DNA of 64,000 nt from Pseudomonas lijiangensis (GCF_018968705.1 NZ_CP076668.1:5095001-5159000), one strand, 5' to 3'. Positions 45,792 to 57,843 are shown, counted from the first letter of the stretch. Notes: generated by a model from the letters alone, not told the origin. Numbers and translations are program-made.

Positions 45792-48626
45792 GTGGACAAG
45801 ATCCTGATACGTGGGGCACGAACCCACAACCTGAAAAACATAGACCTGACCCTTCCGCGCGACAAACTGATCGTTATTACCGGCCTGTCCGGCTCCGGCA
45901 AGTCATCGCTGGCATTCGATACGCTGTATGCCGAAGGCCAGCGTCGTTATGTCGAATCTCTTTCAGCCTACGCCCGCCAGTTTCTGTCGATGATGGAAAA
46001 ACCGGACGTGGACACCATCGAAGGCCTGTCGCCTGCGATTTCCATCGAGCAGAAATCCACTTCTCACAACCCGCGTTCGACCGTCGGCACCATTACCGAG
46101 ATCTACGACTACCTGCGCTTGCTGTATGCGCGAGTCGGTCAACCTCGCTGCCCGGATCACGATATTCCGCTGGAGGCCCAGACGGTCAGCCAGATGGTCG
46201 ACCTGGTGCTCGCACAACCCGAAGGCAGCAAATTGATGCTGCTGGCCCCGGTCATCCGTGAGCGCAAGGGTGAGCATCTTTCGGTGTTCGAGGAATTGCG
46301 TGCTCAAGGCTTCGTCCGGGCTCGGGTCAACGGCAAGCTGTTCGAGCTAGACGAACTGCCCAAGCTGGATAAACAGAAAAAGCACTCCATTGATGTGGTC
46401 GTAGATCGCTTCAAGGTGCGTCCGGACTTGCAGCAGCGTCTGGCAGAATCCTTCGAAACGGCCCTGAAGCTGGCCGACGGCATTGCGCTGGTCGCGCCCA
46501 TGGACGATGAGCCTGGCGAAGAGATCATCTTCTCCGCACGCTTTGCCTGCCCGGTCTGCGGCCATGCCATCAGCGAGCTGGAACCCAAGCTGTTCTCCTT
46601 CAACAACCCGGCCGGCGCGTGCCCGACGTGTGACGGCCTGGGCGTGAAGCAGTTCTTCGATGTGAAGCGATTGGTCAATGCCGAACTGACGCTGGCAGAA
46701 GGCGCAATACGCGGCTGGGACAGGCGTAACGTCTATTACTTCCAGATGCTGGGCTCGCTGTCCAAGCACTACGATTTCAGCCTGGAAGTACCGTTCAAGG
46801 AGCTGGCTGCCGAAACACAGAAAATCCTGCTCAACGGCAGCGGCACACAGAATGTCGATTTCCGTTACCTCAATGATCGCGGGGATATCGTCAAACGTGC
46901 GCATCCGTTTGAAGGCATCGTGCCGAACCTTGAGCGCCGTTACCGGGAAACTGAATCGGCAACGGTTCGTGAAGAACTGGCCAAGTTCCTCGGTACTCAG
47001 CCTTGCCCGGACTGCCGTGGCACTCGCCTGCGTCGCGAAGCGCGTCACGTGTGGGTCGGCGAGAAAACTCTCCCTGCAGTCACCAACCTGCCGATTGGCG
47101 ATGCCACTGATTATTTCAGCGGTCTGAAGCTGACCGGACGTCGTGGCGAGATTGCCGACAAGATTCTCAAGGAGATCCGCGAGCGTCTGCAGTTCCTGGT
47201 CAATGTCGGACTGGATTACCTGACCCTGGATCGCAGCGCCGACACGCTCTCCGGCGGCGAGGCACAGCGCATCCGGCTGGCGAGCCAGATCGGTGCTGGC
47301 CTGGTGGGTGTGATGTACATTCTCGACGAGCCATCTATCGGCCTGCATCAACGCGATAACGATCGCTTGCTGGGCACGCTCAAGCATCTGCGGGATATCG
47401 GCAATACCGTGATCGTGGTCGAGCACGATGAAGACGCTATCCGCCTGGCGGACTATGTCGTGGACATCGGCCCGGGCGCTGGCGTGCATGGCGGTAATAT
47501 CGTCGCTGAGGGTACGCCTGACGAGGTGATGGGGCATCCTGATTCCCTGACCGGCAAATACCTGTCAGGCCGGGTCAAGATTGAAGTACCCGCCAAGCGC
47601 ACACCGCGCAACAAGAAGCTGTCGCTCACGCTCAAGGGCGCACGCGGCAATAACCTGCGCAATGTGAACCTGGATATTCCAATTGGCCTGCTGACCTGCG
47701 TGACCGGTGTTTCCGGCTCGGGCAAGTCGACGCTGATCAACAACACCCTGTTCCCGCTCAGCGCCACCGCACTCAACGGCGCGACAACGCTTGAAGCCGC
47801 GACCCACGACAGCATCAATGGCCTGCAGCATCTGGACAAGGTTGTGGACATCGACCAGAGTCCCATCGGCCGTACGCCACGCTCGAACCCGGCGACCTAC
47901 ACCGGTCTGTTTACGCCGATTCGTGAACTGTTTGCCGGCGTGCCGGAATCCCGCTCTCGCGGCTACGGCCCGGGGCGCTTCTCGTTCAACGTCAAGGGCG
48001 GACGCTGTGAGGCGTGCCAGGGTGATGGCCTGATCAAGGTCGAGATGCACTTCCTGCCGGACATTTACGTGCCCTGCGACGTGTGCAAGAGCAAGCGCTA
48101 CAACCGCGAAACCCTTGAAATCAAATACAAGGGCAAGAACATCCACGAAGTACTGGAAATGACCATCGAAGAGGCTCGTGAGTTCTTCGATGCCGTTCCG
48201 GCTCTGGCGCGCAAGCTCCAGACGTTGATGGATGTGGGGCTTTCATACATCAAGCTGGGGCAGTCGGCGACAACCTTGTCGGGCGGTGAAGCACAACGGG
48301 TCAAGCTGTCTCGCGAGCTTTCCAAGCGTGATACAGGCAAGACACTGTATATTCTCGACGAACCCACCACCGGTCTGCACTTTGCCGATATCCAGCAATT
48401 GCTCGATGTCTTGCATCGTCTGCGGGATCACGGAAACACAGTGGTCGTGATCGAGCACAACCTGGACGTCATCAAGACAGCCGACTGGCTGGTGGATCTC
48501 GGTCCGGAAGGTGGTTCAAGGGGTGGGCAGATTATCGCCACCGGTACGCCAGAAGAAGTCGCGGAGATGGAGCAATCCTATACCGGCCACTATCTCAAGC
48601 CCCTTCTGATAAGGGACCGCGCTTGA
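45792..48626 (+). CDS. uvrA: Excinuclease ABC subunit A
   Basis: The 944-residue damage sensor of nucleotide excision repair starts at GTG 45792 ([18 protein letters not shown]), with GAGG just upstream; in-frame upstream ATGs lie in unconserved sequence. It has two ABC modules (Walker [11 protein letters not shown] and [10 protein letters not shown]; signatures [16 protein letters not shown] and [15 protein letters not shown]) and zinc clusters with [13 protein letters not shown] and [17 protein letters not shown]. It loads UvrB on lesions. A bidirectional hairpin follows. Confidence 0.98.
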   Translation: MDKILIRGARTHNLKNIDLTLPRDKLIVITGLSGSGKSSLAFDTLYAEGQRRYVESLSAYARQFLSMMEKPDVDTIEGLSPAISIEQKSTSHNPRSTVGTITEIYDYLRLLYARVGQPRCPDHDIPLEAQTVSQMVDLVLAQPEGSKLMLLAPVIRERKGEHLSVFEELRAQGFVRARVNGKLFELDELPKLDKQKKHSIDVVVDRFKVRPDLQQRLAESFETALKLADGIALVAPMDDEPGEEIIFSARFACPVCGHAISELEPKLFSFNNPAGACPTCDGLGVKQFFDVKRLVNAELTLAEGAIRGWDRRNVYYFQMLGSLSKHYDFSLEVPFKELAAETQKILLNGSGTQNVDFRYLNDRGDIVKRAHPFEGIVPNLERRYRETESATVREELAKFLGTQPCPDCRGTRLRREARHVWVGEKTLPAVTNLPIGDATDYFSGLKLTGRRGEIADKILKEIRERLQFLVNVGLDYLTLDRSADTLSGGEAQRIRLASQIGAGLVGVMYILDEPSIGLHQRDNDRLLGTLKHLRDIGNTVIVVEHDEDAIRLADYVVDIGPGAGVHGGNIVAEGTPDEVMGHPDSLTGKYLSGRVKIEVPAKRTPRNKKLSLTLKGARGNNLRNVNLDIPIGLLTCVTGVSGSGKSTLINNTLFPLSATALNGATTLEAATHDSINGLQHLDKVVDIDQSPIGRTPRSNPATYTGLFTPIRELFAGVPESRSRGYGPGRFSFNVKGGRCEACQGDGLIKVEMHFLPDIYVPCDVCKSKRYNRETLEIKYKGKNIHEVLEMTIEEAREFFDAVPALARKLQTLMDVGLSYIKLGQSATTLSGGEAQRVKLSRELSKRDTGKTLYILDEPTTGLHFADIQQLLDVLHRLRDHGNTVVVIEHNLDVIKTADWLVDLGPEGGSRGGQIIATGTPEEVAEMEQSYTGHYLKPLLIRDRA

Positions 48627-48655
48627 GTCGGCGGATTGCGTAAACACGCAACATG

Positions 48656-48692
48656 AAAAAGCCCCTGCCACATGAGTGTGCAGGGGCTTTTT
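48656..48692. terminator. Bidirectional terminator between uvrA and ferritin gene
   Basis: AAAAAGCCCCTGC (48656-48668) and GCAGGGGCTTTTT (48680-48692) form a strong stem with A and T runs on both sides, placed between the convergent uvrA and ferritin genes. Confidence 0.92.
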
Positions 48693-48710
48693 GCTATACG
48701 GGCTGTGGAA

Positions 48711-49175
48711 TCAGAACTGCGACTGCAGATAGTTTTCCAGACCGATAGCCTTGATCAGACCCATCTGCTGCTCCAGCCAGTAGGTGTGATCTTCTTCGGT
48801 GTCAGCCAGCTGCAGACGCAGGATGTCGCGGCTGATGTAATCCTTGTGCAGTTCGCACAGCTCGATGCCTTTGCACAGCGCAGCACGCACCTTGTATTCA
48901 AGACGCAGGTCGTTGGCGAGCATTTCAGGCACAGTCGTACCGATTTCCAGATCGTCCGGACGCATGCGAGGCGTGCCTTCGAGCATCAGGATACGGCGAA
49001 TCAGGGCATCGGCGTGTTGCGCCTCTTCTTCCATTTCATGATTGATACGTTCGTAGAGCTTGGCGAAACCCCAATCTTCGTACATGCGCGAATGGATGAA
49101 ATATTGGTCACGAGCAGCCAATTCGCCAGTGAGCAACGTGTTCAGATAATCGATTACTTCTGGATGGCCTTGCAT
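48711..49175 (-). CDS. ftnA: Bacterial ferritin (Bfr-family, heme ligand Met missing)
   Basis: The 154-residue four-helix protein is of bacterioferritin type ([19 protein letters not shown] at the start). The di-iron ligands expected of Bfr are in place: Glu in [12 protein letters not shown], Glu and His in [11 protein letters not shown], and Glu-His in [13 protein letters not shown]. The heme-binding Met52 of E. coli Bfr is replaced by Ala (EEEAQHAD versus DEMKHAD). This matches P. aeruginosa PA4235, renamed FtnA for that reason. It stores iron and lies downstream of katA, as in P. aeruginosa. Confidence 0.93.
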   Translation of the reverse strand: MQGHPEVIDYLNTLLTGELAARDQYFIHSRMYEDWGFAKLYERINHEMEEEAQHADALIRRILMLEGTPRMRPDDLEIGTTVPEMLANDLRLEYKVRAALCKGIELCELHKDYISRDILRLQLADTEEDHTYWLEQQMGLIKAIGLENYLQSQF

Positions 49176-49287
49176 CGCACCAGATCTCCCTGCTGAAAGG
49201 CCATAGTTTGAACCAAGCTGACTGTCAGGTCACTTCCAAAAACGCAATAATCCAATAAAAAGCGGCGAAAAACGGCCTATAAGAAGC

Positions 49288-49314
49288 GAAAAACCGCCCA
49301 AATGAGGGCGGTTC
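49288..49314 (-). terminator. Terminator of katA
   Basis: On the minus strand GAACCGCCC pairs with GGGCGGTT (49291-49313), followed by TTTTCGC. It lies about 17 bases after the katA stop and before the ferritin gene. Confidence 0.85.
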
Positions 49315-49330
49315 TGTTTCTCACTTCGAG

Positions 49331-50779
49331 TTAGCCCAGTTTGACGCCCAGGGCTTTGGCAATACCTTCGCCATAAGCCGGGTCGGCCTGGAAGAAGTAC
49401 TGCAACTGGCGCTGCACCACATCACTGGAAACGCCCTGCATTGCGCCGGCAATATTGCTGATCAGCAATGCCTTCTGGTCGGCGTCCATGAGGTTGAACA
49501 ACTTGCCAGCCTGACTGTAGTAATCGGTGTCCTCACGATGATCGTGACGATCGGCAGCACCACTCAACGCCAGAGCCGGCTCGGCATAACGAGGCGCCTG
49601 CTTTGGCGCATCGCCGTAGCTGTTTGGCTCGTAGTTCGGAGCTGCACCGCCGTTAATGCCAAGCGCCATGGCGCCGTCACGCTGATAGCTGTTTACCGGA
49701 CTTTTCGCAGCATTGATCGGCAAATGCTGGTGGTTGGTGCCTACACGGTAGCGATGAGCATCGGCGTAAGCGAACACACGCCCCTGGAGCATGCGATCAG
49801 GCGACAGCCCTACGCCAGGCACCATGTTGCTCGGACCGAAAGCAGCCTGCTCGACTTCAGCGAAATAGTTGAGCGGGTTACGGTTGAGCTCCAGTTCACC
49901 GACTTCGATCAACGGGAACTCTTTCTGCGACCAGGTCTTGGTCACGTCGAAGGGATTCTCGTGATGGTTGGCAGCCTGAGCTTCACTCATCAACTGGATG
50001 CACACCTGCCATTTCGGGAAATCACCACGTTCAATGGCGGTGAACAGGTCGCGCTGTGCGTAATCCGGGTCAGTACCTGCCAGACGTGCAGCGTCAGCTG
50101 GCGTCAGGTTCTTGATGCCCTGCTTGGACTTGTAGTGCCATTTGACCCAGTGACGCTCACCCGCAGCGCTGATCAGGCTGTAAGTGTGGCTACCGAAGCC
50201 ATGCATGTGGCGGTAGCCATCAGGGATGCCGCGATCCGAGAACAGGATGGTGATCTGGTGCAACGCTTCTGGAGAGTACGACCAGAAGTCCCACATCATT
50301 TGCGCGCTTTTCAGGTTGCTCTGCGGCAGACGTTTCTGGGTGTGGATGAAGTCCGGGAATTTCAGCGGGTCGCGAATGAAGAACACCGGCGTGTTGTTAC
50401 CCACGATGTCCCAGTTACCTTCTTCGGTGTAAAACTTCACAGCGAAACCACGCGGGTCACGCTCGGTGTCAGCCGAACCACGCTCACCACCGACCGTAGA
50501 GAAGCGCAGGAATATAGGCGTCTGCTTGCCGATCGACTCGAAGAGCTTGGCGCTGGAGTATTGGGTAATGTCGCGGGTGACTGTGAAAGTACCGTGAGCA
50601 CCCGAGCCCTTGGCGTGTACGCGACGCTCAGGGATGTTCTCGCGGTTGAAGTGAGCAAGCTTCTCGATCAGGTGAAAGTCATCCAGCAGCAACGGGCCAC
50701 GAGGACCGGCGGAGCGAGAGTTCTGGTTGTCCGCGACAGGCGCGCCACTGGCAGTGGTAAGCGTTTTGGTCTGGCTCAT
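49331..50779 (-). CDS. katA: Monofunctional heme catalase
   Basis: The 482-residue enzyme dismutates hydrogen peroxide. Seen: the distal His in [15 protein letters not shown], the [20 protein letters not shown] segment with heme-contacting residues, the Asn in [20 protein letters not shown], and the proximal heme Tyr in [15 protein letters not shown]. Length fits small-subunit clade 3 catalases such as KatA (about 482). Its place between rplQ and the ferritin gene matches P. aeruginosa katA (PA4236). Confidence 0.96.
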   Translation of the reverse strand: MSQTKTLTTASGAPVADNQNSRSAGPRGPLLLDDFHLIEKLAHFNRENIPERRVHAKGSGAHGTFTVTRDITQYSSAKLFESIGKQTPIFLRFSTVGGERGSADTERDPRGFAVKFYTEEGNWDIVGNNTPVFFIRDPLKFPDFIHTQKRLPQSNLKSAQMMWDFWSYSPEALHQITILFSDRGIPDGYRHMHGFGSHTYSLISAAGERHWVKWHYKSKQGIKNLTPADAARLAGTDPDYAQRDLFTAIERGDFPKWQVCIQLMSEAQAANHHENPFDVTKTWSQKEFPLIEVGELELNRNPLNYFAEVEQAAFGPSNMVPGVGLSPDRMLQGRVFAYADAHRYRVGTNHQHLPINAAKSPVNSYQRDGAMALGINGGAAPNYEPNSYGDAPKQAPRYAEPALALSGAADRHDHREDTDYYSQAGKLFNLMDADQKALLISNIAGAMQGVSSDVVQRQLQYFFQADPAYGEGIAKALGVKLG

Positions 50780-50898
50780 TGGATTCTTCCTCAGTCTTAT
50801 AGGCTGGCTAATGGTCTGGGGAGGATTATTGGTCAGAACTGAAACACTCTCAAATTTATTAAATTATGCGAGTTGATAGTTTTTACGAATTTCAAAAA

Positions 50899-50930
50899 CA
50901 AAAAACCGGGCACAAGGCCCGGTTCTTTGT
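50899..50930 (-). terminator. Terminator of the alpha ribosomal operon (after rplQ)
   Basis: On the minus strand AACCGGGC pairs with GCCCGGTT (50904-50924), followed by TTTTGTTTTTG. It is the end of the rpsM-rplQ operon, 14 bases after the rplQ stop. Confidence 0.9.
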
Positions 50931-50943
50931 TCAGACTGACGTC

Positions 50944-51330
50944 TTATTCAGCAGCTTCTACAACACCACCGACAGGACGATCAACCAGCTCGACGTACGC
51001 CATAGGCGCGTTGTCGCCAGCGCGGAAACCGCACTTGAGGATACGCAGGTAGCCGCCCTGACGGGTTGCATAGCGCTTGCCCAGATCGTTGAACAGCTTA
51101 CCAACGATTTCTTTCGAACGAGTACGGTCGAAAGCCAAACGACGGTTAGCAACGCTGTCTACCTTGGCCAGAGTGATCAGCGGCTCGGCAACGCGGCGCA
51201 GTTCCTTGGCTTTCGGCAGGGTAGTTTTGATCAGCTCGTGCTCGAACAGCGACACCGCCATGTTCTGGAACATGGCCTTGCGGTGAGAGCTGGTACGGCT
51301 CAGGTGACGTCCACTTTTACGATGACGCAT
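50944..51330 (-). CDS. rplQ: 50S ribosomal protein L17
   Basis: The 128-residue protein begins [20 protein letters not shown], the invariant L17 start, and has [20 protein letters not shown]. It sits near the peptide exit tunnel. It is the last gene of the alpha operon, 42 bases after rpoA, and is followed by a strong terminator. Confidence 0.98.
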   Translation of the reverse strand: MRHRKSGRHLSRTSSHRKAMFQNMAVSLFEHELIKTTLPKAKELRRVAEPLITLAKVDSVANRRLAFDRTRSKEIVGKLFNDLGKRYATRQGGYLRILKCGFRAGDNAPMAYVELVDRPVGGVVEAAE

Positions 51331-51372
51331 GGTTCATTCCTTACCAAACACAACGTTCGGTGATTACGACGA

Positions 51373-52374
51373 TCAGGCAGTCGCCTTGTCGTCCTTCTTA
51401 AGACTTGCAGGCGGCCAGTTGTCGAGGCGCATGCCGAGGGAAAGACCACGAGAAGCCAGGACATCCTTGATCTCGGTCAAGGATTTCTTGCCCAGGTTCG
51501 GAGTCTTCAACAGTTCTACTTCGGTACGCTGAATCAGGTCGCCGATGTAGTAAATGTTCTCCGCCTTAAGGCAGTTGGCCGAACGCACGGTCAGTTCCAA
51601 ATCGTCAACCGGACGGAGGAGGATCGGATCGATCTCATCTTCCTGTTCGATTACCACTGGTTCGCTGTCACCTTTGAGGTCGACGAACGCAGCCAACTGC
51701 TGTTGCAGAATGGTTGCAGCACGACGTATAGCCTCTTCAGGATCCAGAGTACCGTTGGTTTCCATATCAATAACCAGCTTGTCCAGGTTGGTACGCTGCT
51801 CGACACGGGCGTTTTGCACCTCGTAGGCGATGCGACGTACTGGGCTGAACGAAGAGTCAAGCTGCAGACGACCAATGCTGCGGCTTTCGTCTTCATCGCT
51901 CTGACGCGAGTCTGCCGGTTCATAACCACGACCACGAGCTACTACGAGCTTCATGTTCAAGGCGCCGTTAGACGCCAGGTTAGCGATTACGTGATCGGGA
52001 TTAACGATCTCGACATCATGATCCAGCTGAATATCGGCAGCGGTAACCACCCCCGAACCCTTCTTCGACAAGGTCAGCGTAACTTCGTCTCGACCGTGCA
52101 GCTTGATAGCCAGACCTTTAAGGTTCAACAGGATTTCAATGACGTCTTCCTGTACACCTTCGATGGCGCTGTACTCATGGAGTACACCGTCAATCTCGGC
52201 CTCGACTACTGCACAGCCGGGCATGGAGGACAACAGAATGCGGCGAAGCGCGTTGCCCAGGGTATGGCCAAAACCACGCTCGAGAGGCTCGAGAGTAATC
52301 TTGGCGCGGGTTGGACTGACAACCTGCACATCAATGTGGCGGGGTGTCAGGAACTCATTTACCGAAATCTGCAT
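51373..52374 (-). CDS. rpoA: RNA polymerase alpha subunit
   Basis: The 333-residue subunit has the N-terminal assembly domain ([20 protein letters not shown], residues about 1-230) and the C-terminal DNA/activator-binding domain ([40 protein letters not shown]). It nucleates polymerase assembly. It lies between rpsD (22 bases) and rplQ in the alpha operon. Confidence 0.99.
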   Translation of the reverse strand: MQISVNEFLTPRHIDVQVVSPTRAKITLEPLERGFGHTLGNALRRILLSSMPGCAVVEAEIDGVLHEYSAIEGVQEDVIEILLNLKGLAIKLHGRDEVTLTLSKKGSGVVTAADIQLDHDVEIVNPDHVIANLASNGALNMKLVVARGRGYEPADSRQSDEDESRSIGRLQLDSSFSPVRRIAYEVQNARVEQRTNLDKLVIDMETNGTLDPEEAIRRAATILQQQLAAFVDLKGDSEPVVIEQEDEIDPILLRPVDDLELTVRSANCLKAENIYYIGDLIQRTEVELLKTPNLGKKSLTEIKDVLASRGLSLGMRLDNWPPASLKKDDKATA

Positions 52375-52396
52375 GGATGCACCTATTTTCTAGCCC

Positions 52397-53017
52397 TTAC
52401 TTGGAGTAGAGCTCGACAATCAGGCTTTCGTTGATGTCGGCGGATAGATCACTGCGAGCTGGAACGTTCTTGAAAACGCCCGATTTCTTCTCAGTGTCTA
52501 CTTCTACCCATTCTACGCGGCCACGTTGGGCACACAGATCGAGAGCCTGGACAATACGCAGTTGGTTCTTGGCCTTCTCGCGAATAGCGACTACGTCACC
52601 AGCACGAACCTGGTAAGAAGGAACGTTAACGGTTTTGCCGTTGACGCTGATCGACTTGTGCGAAACCAGTTGACGGGATTCGGCACGAGTCGAGCCGAAG
52701 CCCATACGATATACAACGTTGTCCAGACGGCATTCGAGCAATTGCAGCAGGTTTTCGCCTGTTGCGCCTTTCTTGCCTGCAGCTTCTTTGTAGTAGCCGC
52801 TGAACTGACGCTCGAGAACGCCGTAGATACGACGGACTTTTTGCTTTTCACGCAGCTGAGTACCGTAATCGGACTGACGACCGCGGCGTTGGCCGTGGAT
52901 GCCTGGAGCTGCTTCGATGTTGCACTTGGATTCGATAGCGCGAACGCCGCTCTTCAGAAAGAGATCGGTGCCTTCACGACGAGCAAGTTTGCATTTTGGA
53001 CCAATGTAACGAGCCAT
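52397..53017 (-). CDS. rpsD: 30S ribosomal protein S4
   Basis: The 206-residue primary 16S-binding protein starts [20 protein letters not shown] and has the S4 RNA-binding domain ([20 protein letters not shown]). In E. coli S4 represses the alpha operon by binding its leader; the same may apply here. It is 18 bases after rpsK. Confidence 0.99.
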   Translation of the reverse strand: MARYIGPKCKLARREGTDLFLKSGVRAIESKCNIEAAPGIHGQRRGRQSDYGTQLREKQKVRRIYGVLERQFSGYYKEAAGKKGATGENLLQLLECRLDNVVYRMGFGSTRAESRQLVSHKSISVNGKTVNVPSYQVRAGDVVAIREKAKNQLRIVQALDLCAQRGRVEWVEVDTEKKSGVFKNVPARSDLSADINESLIVELYSK

Positions 53018-53035
53018 TTCTTACAGTCTCCTGGA

Positions 53036-53425
53036 TTACACGCGGCGCTTCTTCGGCGGACGGCACCCGTTGTGCGGGATTGGCGTCACGTCGGTGATGC
53101 TGGCGATCTTATAGCCACAGCCGTTCAATGCACGGACAGCGGATTCACGACCTGGGCCTGGACCCTTGACATTGACGTCGAGGTTTTTCAGACCGTACTC
53201 CAGCGCGGCTTGACCAGCACGCTCGGCAGCTACTTGAGCAGCGAACGGGGTGGACTTGCGTGAACCACGGAAACCCGAACCGCCGGAGGTAGCCCAGGAA
53301 AGAGCGTTACCTTGACGATCGGTAATGGTGACGATTGTGTTGTTAAACGACGCGTGGATGTGGGCGATGCCATCAACCACTGTCTTTTTAACTTTTTTAC
53401 GAGGACGAGCAGCAGGTTTTGCCAT
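53036..53425 (-). CDS. rpsK: 30S ribosomal protein S11
   Basis: The 129-residue protein has [20 protein letters not shown] and ends RPPKKRRV. It forms part of the platform near the mRNA exit. It lies 30 bases after rpsM. Confidence 0.99.
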   Translation of the reverse strand: MAKPAARPRKKVKKTVVDGIAHIHASFNNTIVTITDRQGNALSWATSGGSGFRGSRKSTPFAAQVAAERAGQAALEYGLKNLDVNVKGPGPGRESAVRALNGCGYKIASITDVTPIPHNGCRPPKKRRV

Positions 53426-53455
53426 GACTAAATTCCTGTCGAAACGCTGGAGCGA

Positions 53456-53812
53456 TTACTTGCGGATCGGCTTACGCGGACCTTTGCGAGTACGCGCGTT
53501 GGTCTTGGTACGCTGACCGCGTACTGGCAGACCACGACGATGACGCAGACCGCGGTAGCAGCCCAAATCCATCAAGCGCTTGATTTTCATGTTGATTTCG
53601 CGACGCAGGTCACCTTCAGTGGTGAACTTCGCCACTTCGCCACGCAGCTGTTCAATCTGCTCGTCGCTCAGATCTTTGATCTTTGCCGCTGGGTTAACCC
53701 CAGTGGTTGCACAAATTTTCTGTGCAGTTGTGCGACCAACACCATAGATGTAGGTCAGCGAGATAACAGTATGCTTGTTATCTGGAATGTTAACGCCTGC
53801 AATACGGGCCAT
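53456..53812 (-). CDS. rpsM: 30S ribosomal protein S13
   Basis: The 118-residue head protein starts [20 protein letters not shown] and ends in the basic tail [12 protein letters not shown], which contacts P-site tRNA. It is the first gene of the alpha operon; a 130-base gap with a terminator-like hairpin separates it from rpmJ. Confidence 0.99.
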   Translation of the reverse strand: MARIAGVNIPDNKHTVISLTYIYGVGRTTAQKICATTGVNPAAKIKDLSDEQIEQLRGEVAKFTTEGDLRREINMKIKRLMDLGCYRGLRHRRGLPVRGQRTKTNARTRKGPRKPIRK

Positions 53813-53894
53813 TCAGTGGGACTCCAATTGACAGCTACCTACGCCCCGGAAGCCAAGAAATAGGGCGCGAGATAATATCGCTGTAGGAACAAAT

Positions 53895-53930
53895 AATCAA
53901 CCCAGCAGCGCACTAGCTGCTGGGCTTAAG
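53895..53930 (-). terminator. Hairpin at the spc/alpha operon junction
   Basis: CCCAGCAGC (minus strand, 53924-53916) and GCTGCTGGG (53909-53901) form a nine-base stem followed by TTGATTATTTG. It lies between rpmJ and rpsM, where the spc operon ends and the alpha operon begins, so it probably partly ends spc transcription. Confidence 0.6.
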
Positions 53931-53942
53931 CACAAATCACAA

Positions 53943-54059
53943 TCAGCCTTGGCGCTGCTTATGACGTGGTTCCGCGCTGCAAATTACTCGAACCACACCT
54001 TCGCGGCGAATAATCTTGCAGTTACGGCACAGCTTTTTCACCGATGCACGAACTTTCAT
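53943..54059 (-). CDS. rpmJ: 50S ribosomal protein L36 (zinc-binding form)
   Basis: This short gene encodes 38 residues, [20 protein letters not shown] continuing to EPRHKQRQG. The CxxC, later Cys and His (C11, C14, C27, H33) are the zinc ligands, so this is the C+ form. It lies 28 bases after secY. Confidence 0.98.
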
Positions 54060-54087
54060 CACCAACTCCTCGAACCTTATGGGTACC

Positions 54088-55422
54088 TCAGCGCAGCATT
54101 CCGCCGCCGCTGCCGTAACCCTTCAGGTTGGCTTTCTTCATCAGGGATTCATACTGGTGCGAAACGAGGTGAGATTGCACTTGCGACATAAAGTCCATCA
54201 CAACCACGACCACGATCAGCAACGAGGTCCCGCCAAGGTAGAACGGTACGTTTGCCGCAACCACCAGAAACTGGGGAAGCAGGCACACGGCCGTCATATA
54301 AAGAGCACCGAACATGGTCAAGCGGGTCAGGACGCCATCAATATAGCGTGCCGACTGCTCACCTGGACGGATACCCGGAATAAAGGCACCGGACTTCTTC
54401 AGGTTTTCCGCTACGTCTTTCGGATTGAACATCAACGCCGTATAGAAGAAGCAGAAGAAAATAATCCCTGCACTAAACAGCAGAATATTCAACGGCTGAC
54501 CAGGAGCGATCGACTGCGAGATGTCCTGCAACCAGCCCATACCTTCAGACTGACCGAACCAGGAACCCAGCGAAGCCGGGAACAGCAAGATGCTGCTCGC
54601 GAAAATGGCAGGAATAACACCAGCCATGTTCACTTTCAGCGGCAAGTGGCTGGTCTGCGCAGCGAAGACCTTGCGGCCCTGCTGACGCTTGGCGTAGTGA
54701 ACAGCAATACGACGCTGACCACGCTCAATGAACACCACGAAACCGATGATCGCTACTGCCAGCAAACCGATCGCGACCAGGGCGAAGATATTGATATCAC
54801 CCGTGCGTGCAGACTCGAAAGACTGCCCGATCGCTCTCGGAAGACCGGCGACGATACCTGCGAAAATCAACATCGAGATACCGTTGCCAACACCGCGCTC
54901 GGTAATCTGCTCGCCCAGCCACATCATGAACATTGCACCAGCCACGAAGGTGGTGACAGCCACGAAGTGGAAGCCGATATCTGCAGAGAAAGCAACGCCC
55001 TGACTGGCCAGGCCAACGGACATGCCGATAGCTTGAACCAATGCCAGGACGACGGTGCCGTAGCGGGTGTACTGGCTGATCTTGCGACGGCCAGCTTCAC
55101 CTTCCTTCTTCAACTGCTCCAGCTGCGGGCTGACGGCGGTCATCAATTGCATGATGATCGATGCCGAAATGTACGGCATGATCCCCAGTGCAAAAATGCT
55201 CATCCGCTCCAGCGCGCCGCCGGAAAACATGTTGAACAAGCTAAGAATGGTCCCCTCATTCTGTCGAAACAGGTCTGCGAGTCGATCCGGGTTGATACCT
55301 GGAACCGGGATGTGTGCGCCTATTCGGTAGACGATAATCGCCAGGAACAGAAAACGCAGACGAGCCCAGAGTTCAGACATACCGCCTTTGCCGAGCGCAG
55401 AGAGAGCACCTTGCTTAGCCAT
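54088..55422 (-). CDS. secY: Protein translocase subunit SecY
   Basis: The 444-residue channel protein has ten membrane helices, the [18 protein letters not shown] segment in the plug/TM2 region and the cytoplasmic loop with [16 protein letters not shown]. With SecE and SecG it forms the general secretion pore. It starts immediately at the rplO stop (no spacer), the usual place in the spc operon. Confidence 0.99.
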
Positions 55423-55857
55423 TTATTCCTCGAACTTGCCGCCAGCTGCTTCGATAGCCGCACGCGCACCTTTGGTGGCTGCGATACCTTTGATGGTGAC
55501 AGCGCGAGTAACTTCGCCGGACAGCATGATTTTCACACGCTGTACGTTTTGGTTAATCACGTTGGCATCCTTCAGAGACTGCACAGTTACGATGTCGCCT
55601 TCCACTTTGGCCAGCTCGGACAGACGCACTTCTGCGCGGTCCATGGCTTTCAGGGAAACGAAACCGAATTTTGGCAGACGACGATGCAACGGCTGTTGGC
55701 CGCCTTCAAAGCCCGGAGCAATGGTGCCACCGGAGCGGGAGGTCTGACCTTTGTGACCACGGCCACCAGTCTTACCCAAACCACTACCGATACCACGGCC
55801 CGGACGATGCTTTTCGCGACGGGAACCCGGCGCTGGACTCAGATCATTGAGTTTCAT
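55423..55857 (-). CDS. rplO: 50S ribosomal protein L15
   Basis: The 144-residue protein starts [20 protein letters not shown] and has the Gly-rich [19 protein letters not shown] segment that penetrates 23S rRNA. It lies three bases after rpmD and abuts secY. Confidence 0.99.
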   Translation of the reverse strand: MKLNDLSPAPGSRREKHRPGRGIGSGLGKTGGRGHKGQTSRSGGTIAPGFEGGQQPLHRRLPKFGFVSLKAMDRAEVRLSELAKVEGDIVTVQSLKDANVINQNVQRVKIMLSGEVTRAVTIKGIAATKGARAAIEAAGGKFEE

Positions 55858-55860
55858 CGA

Positions 55861-56037
55861 TTAACCCTCGACTCGCAGCATGTAGTAAGCCTTGTTGATC
55901 ATCCCGCGATTCTCGGGAGTATCCAGGACTTCTACAGTGTGACCGATGCGACGCAGACCCAGACCCTTAACGCACAGTTTGTGGTTAGGGAGACGGCCGG
56001 CGGTGCTTTTGATCAGCGTTACTTTAACGGTAGCCAT
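55861..56037 (-). CDS. rpmD: 50S ribosomal protein L30
   Basis: This short gene encodes 58 residues: [20 protein letters not shown] at the start, [20 protein letters not shown] in the middle and a YYMLRVEG end. It lies two bases after the rpsE stop. Confidence 0.98.
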   Translation of the reverse strand: MATVKVTLIKSTAGRLPNHKLCVKGLGLRRIGHTVEVLDTPENRGMINKAYYMLRVEG

Positions 56038-56039
56038 GA

Positions 56040-56540
56040 TCAGATGATCTCCTCAACACGCTTGCCACGTTTGGCAGCGATGGACTCAGGAGACTGCATG
56101 CCCTTCAGACCCTTGAAAGTGGCGTGAACCACGTTTACCGGGTTAGTAGAGCCGTAGCACTTGGCCAATACGTTCTGAACACCAGCAACTTCCAGCACTG
56201 CGCGCATAGCGCCGCCAGCGATGATACCGGTACCTTCAGAAGCAGGCTGCATGTACACCTTCGAAGCGCCATGGGCAGACTTCATTGCGTACTGCAGAGT
56301 AGTGCCGTTCAGATCGACTTGGATCATGTTGCGGCGAGCAGCTTCCATCGCTTTCTGGATTGCAGCAGGCACTTCACGTGACTTGCCACGGCCGAAGCCA
56401 ACACGCCCTTTACCATCACCTACTACGGTCAACGCAGTGAAAGTGAAGATACGGCCGCCTTTTACGGTTTTGGCCACGCGGTTAACTTGAACCAGCTTCT
56501 CGATGTAGCCTTCGTCGCGTTTTTGGTCGTTATTTGCCAT
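56040..56540 (-). CDS. rpsE: 30S ribosomal protein S5
   Basis: The 166-residue protein has the S5 double-stranded RNA-binding region ([20 protein letters not shown]) and a C-terminal domain with [17 protein letters not shown]. It helps shape the mRNA entry and decoding accuracy. It is three bases after rplR. Confidence 0.99.
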   Translation of the reverse strand: MANNDQKRDEGYIEKLVQVNRVAKTVKGGRIFTFTALTVVGDGKGRVGFGRGKSREVPAAIQKAMEAARRNMIQVDLNGTTLQYAMKSAHGASKVYMQPASEGTGIIAGGAMRAVLEVAGVQNVLAKCYGSTNPVNVVHATFKGLKGMQSPESIAAKRGKRVEEII

Positions 56541-56543
56541 AAC

Positions 56544-56894
56544 TTAGAACTCCAGCCCGCCTTCACGAGCAGCATCAGCCAGCGCTTTGACACGGCCGTG
56601 GTACTTGAAGCCAGAACGGTCGAAAGCCACTTGCGATACGCCAGCGGCTTTTGCACGCTCGGCGACCAGCTTGCCAACCTTAGTGGCCGCGTCGATGTTG
56701 CCAGTGGCGCCATCACGCAGTTCTTTGTCCAAAGTCGAGGCGCTTGCCAGGACTTTGCTGCCGTCGGCCGAAATGACCTGGGCATAAATGTGCTGCGAAG
56801 AGCGGTGCACGCAGAGACGCACGACTTCTAGTTCGTGCATTTTCAGGCGTGCTTTGCGAGCGCGACGCAGTCGGGTAACTTTTTTGACGGTCAT
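56544..56894 (-). CDS. rplR: 50S ribosomal protein L18
   Basis: The 116-residue protein binds 5S rRNA. It ends [20 protein letters not shown] plus EGGLEF, the invariant L18 C-terminus, and has an Arg-rich N-terminus. It lies ten bases after rplF. Confidence 0.99.
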   Translation of the reverse strand: MTVKKVTRLRRARKARLKMHELEVVRLCVHRSSQHIYAQVISADGSKVLASASTLDKELRDGATGNIDAATKVGKLVAERAKAAGVSQVAFDRSGFKYHGRVKALADAAREGGLEF

Positions 56895-56904
56895 TTGCTA
56901 TGCC

Positions 56905-57438
56905 CTACTTCTTCTTGGCTTCTTTACGGCGGACGACTTCGTCTGCGTAACGCACACCTTTGCCTTTGTACGGCTCAGGACGGCGGAAGTCGCGGATCTC
57001 AGCGGCCACTTGACCAACCAACTGCTTGTCGATACCACGAATGAAGATATCGGTTTGGTTGGGGGTCTCAGCGGTAATGCCATTCGGCAATTCGTAATCC
57101 ACCGGGTGCGAGAAGCCAAGTGCCAGGTTCAGGACCGAGCCTTTTGCTTGCGCTTTGTAACCAACACCGACCAGCTGGAGCTTGCGCTCGAAGCCTTGGC
57201 TTACGCCCTGGACCATGTTGTTAACCAGTGCACGAGTTGTGCCTGCCATTGCGCGAGTCTGTTGATCGCCATTGCGAGCAGCGAAACGCAGCTCACCAGC
57301 TTCTTCAACAATTTCAACGGACGAATGGACGTTCAGTTCCAGAGTACCCTTGGCACCCTTCACCGAAAGCTGCTGGCCAACGAATTTGACTTCGACACCG
57401 GCTGGCAACTTAACGGGGTTCTTAGCTACGCGTGACAT
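56905..57438 (-). CDS. rplF: 50S ribosomal protein L6
   Basis: The 177-residue protein has the two L6 repeats, starting [17 protein letters not shown] and ending with [20 protein letters not shown]. It supports the factor-binding region. It lies 12 bases after rpsH. Confidence 0.99.
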   Translation of the reverse strand: MSRVAKNPVKLPAGVEVKFVGQQLSVKGAKGTLELNVHSSVEIVEEAGELRFAARNGDQQTRAMAGTTRALVNNMVQGVSQGFERKLQLVGVGYKAQAKGSVLNLALGFSHPVDYELPNGITAETPNQTDIFIRGIDKQLVGQVAAEIRDFRRPEPYKGKGVRYADEVVRRKEAKKK

Positions 57439-57450
57439 GCTTATCCCCCC

Positions 57451-57843
57451 TTAGAACACAGTGCAAAGCACTTCGCCACCGACACCGGCAGCGCGCGCAG
57501 CACGATCCGTCATCACACCTTTGTTGGTGGAGACGATAGACACACCAAGACCGCCACGAACTTTCGGCAGATCATCGGAGGACTTGTACTGACGCAAGCC
57601 TGGGCGGCTGACGCGCTTCACTTCTTCGATGACTGGACGGCCTTCGAAGTACTTCAGCTCGATGGACAGCAGTGGCTTGATTTCGCTGCTGATCTGATAA
57701 CCCGCAATGTAACCCTCGTCTTTCAGGACTTTGGCTACAGCAACCTTCAACGTGGAAGATGGCATGCTTACGACGGGCTTTTCAGCCATCTGGGCATTAC
57801 GGATACGAGTTAGCATGTCCGCTAACGGGTCCTGCATACTCAT
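57451..57843 (-). CDS. rpsH: 30S ribosomal protein S8
   Basis: The 130-residue protein starts [20 protein letters not shown] and ends with [20 protein letters not shown] plus VF. S8 binds 16S helix 21 and in E. coli represses the spc operon by binding a 16S-like site on the mRNA. Here it is preceded by an unusually long 213-base gap after rpsN. Confidence 0.99.
   Translation of the reverse strand: MSMQDPLADMLTRIRNAQMAEKPVVSMPSSTLKVAVAKVLKDEGYIAGYQISSEIKPLLSIELKYFEGRPVIEEVKRVSRPGLRQYKSSDDLPKVRGGLGVSIVSTNKGVMTDRAARAAGVGGEVLCTVF

Noticed and set aside
54016..56127. Plus-strand frame of 703 residues opposite secY, rplO, rpmD and rpsE
   Set aside because: It lies across four well-supported ribosomal/sec genes and has no domain features.
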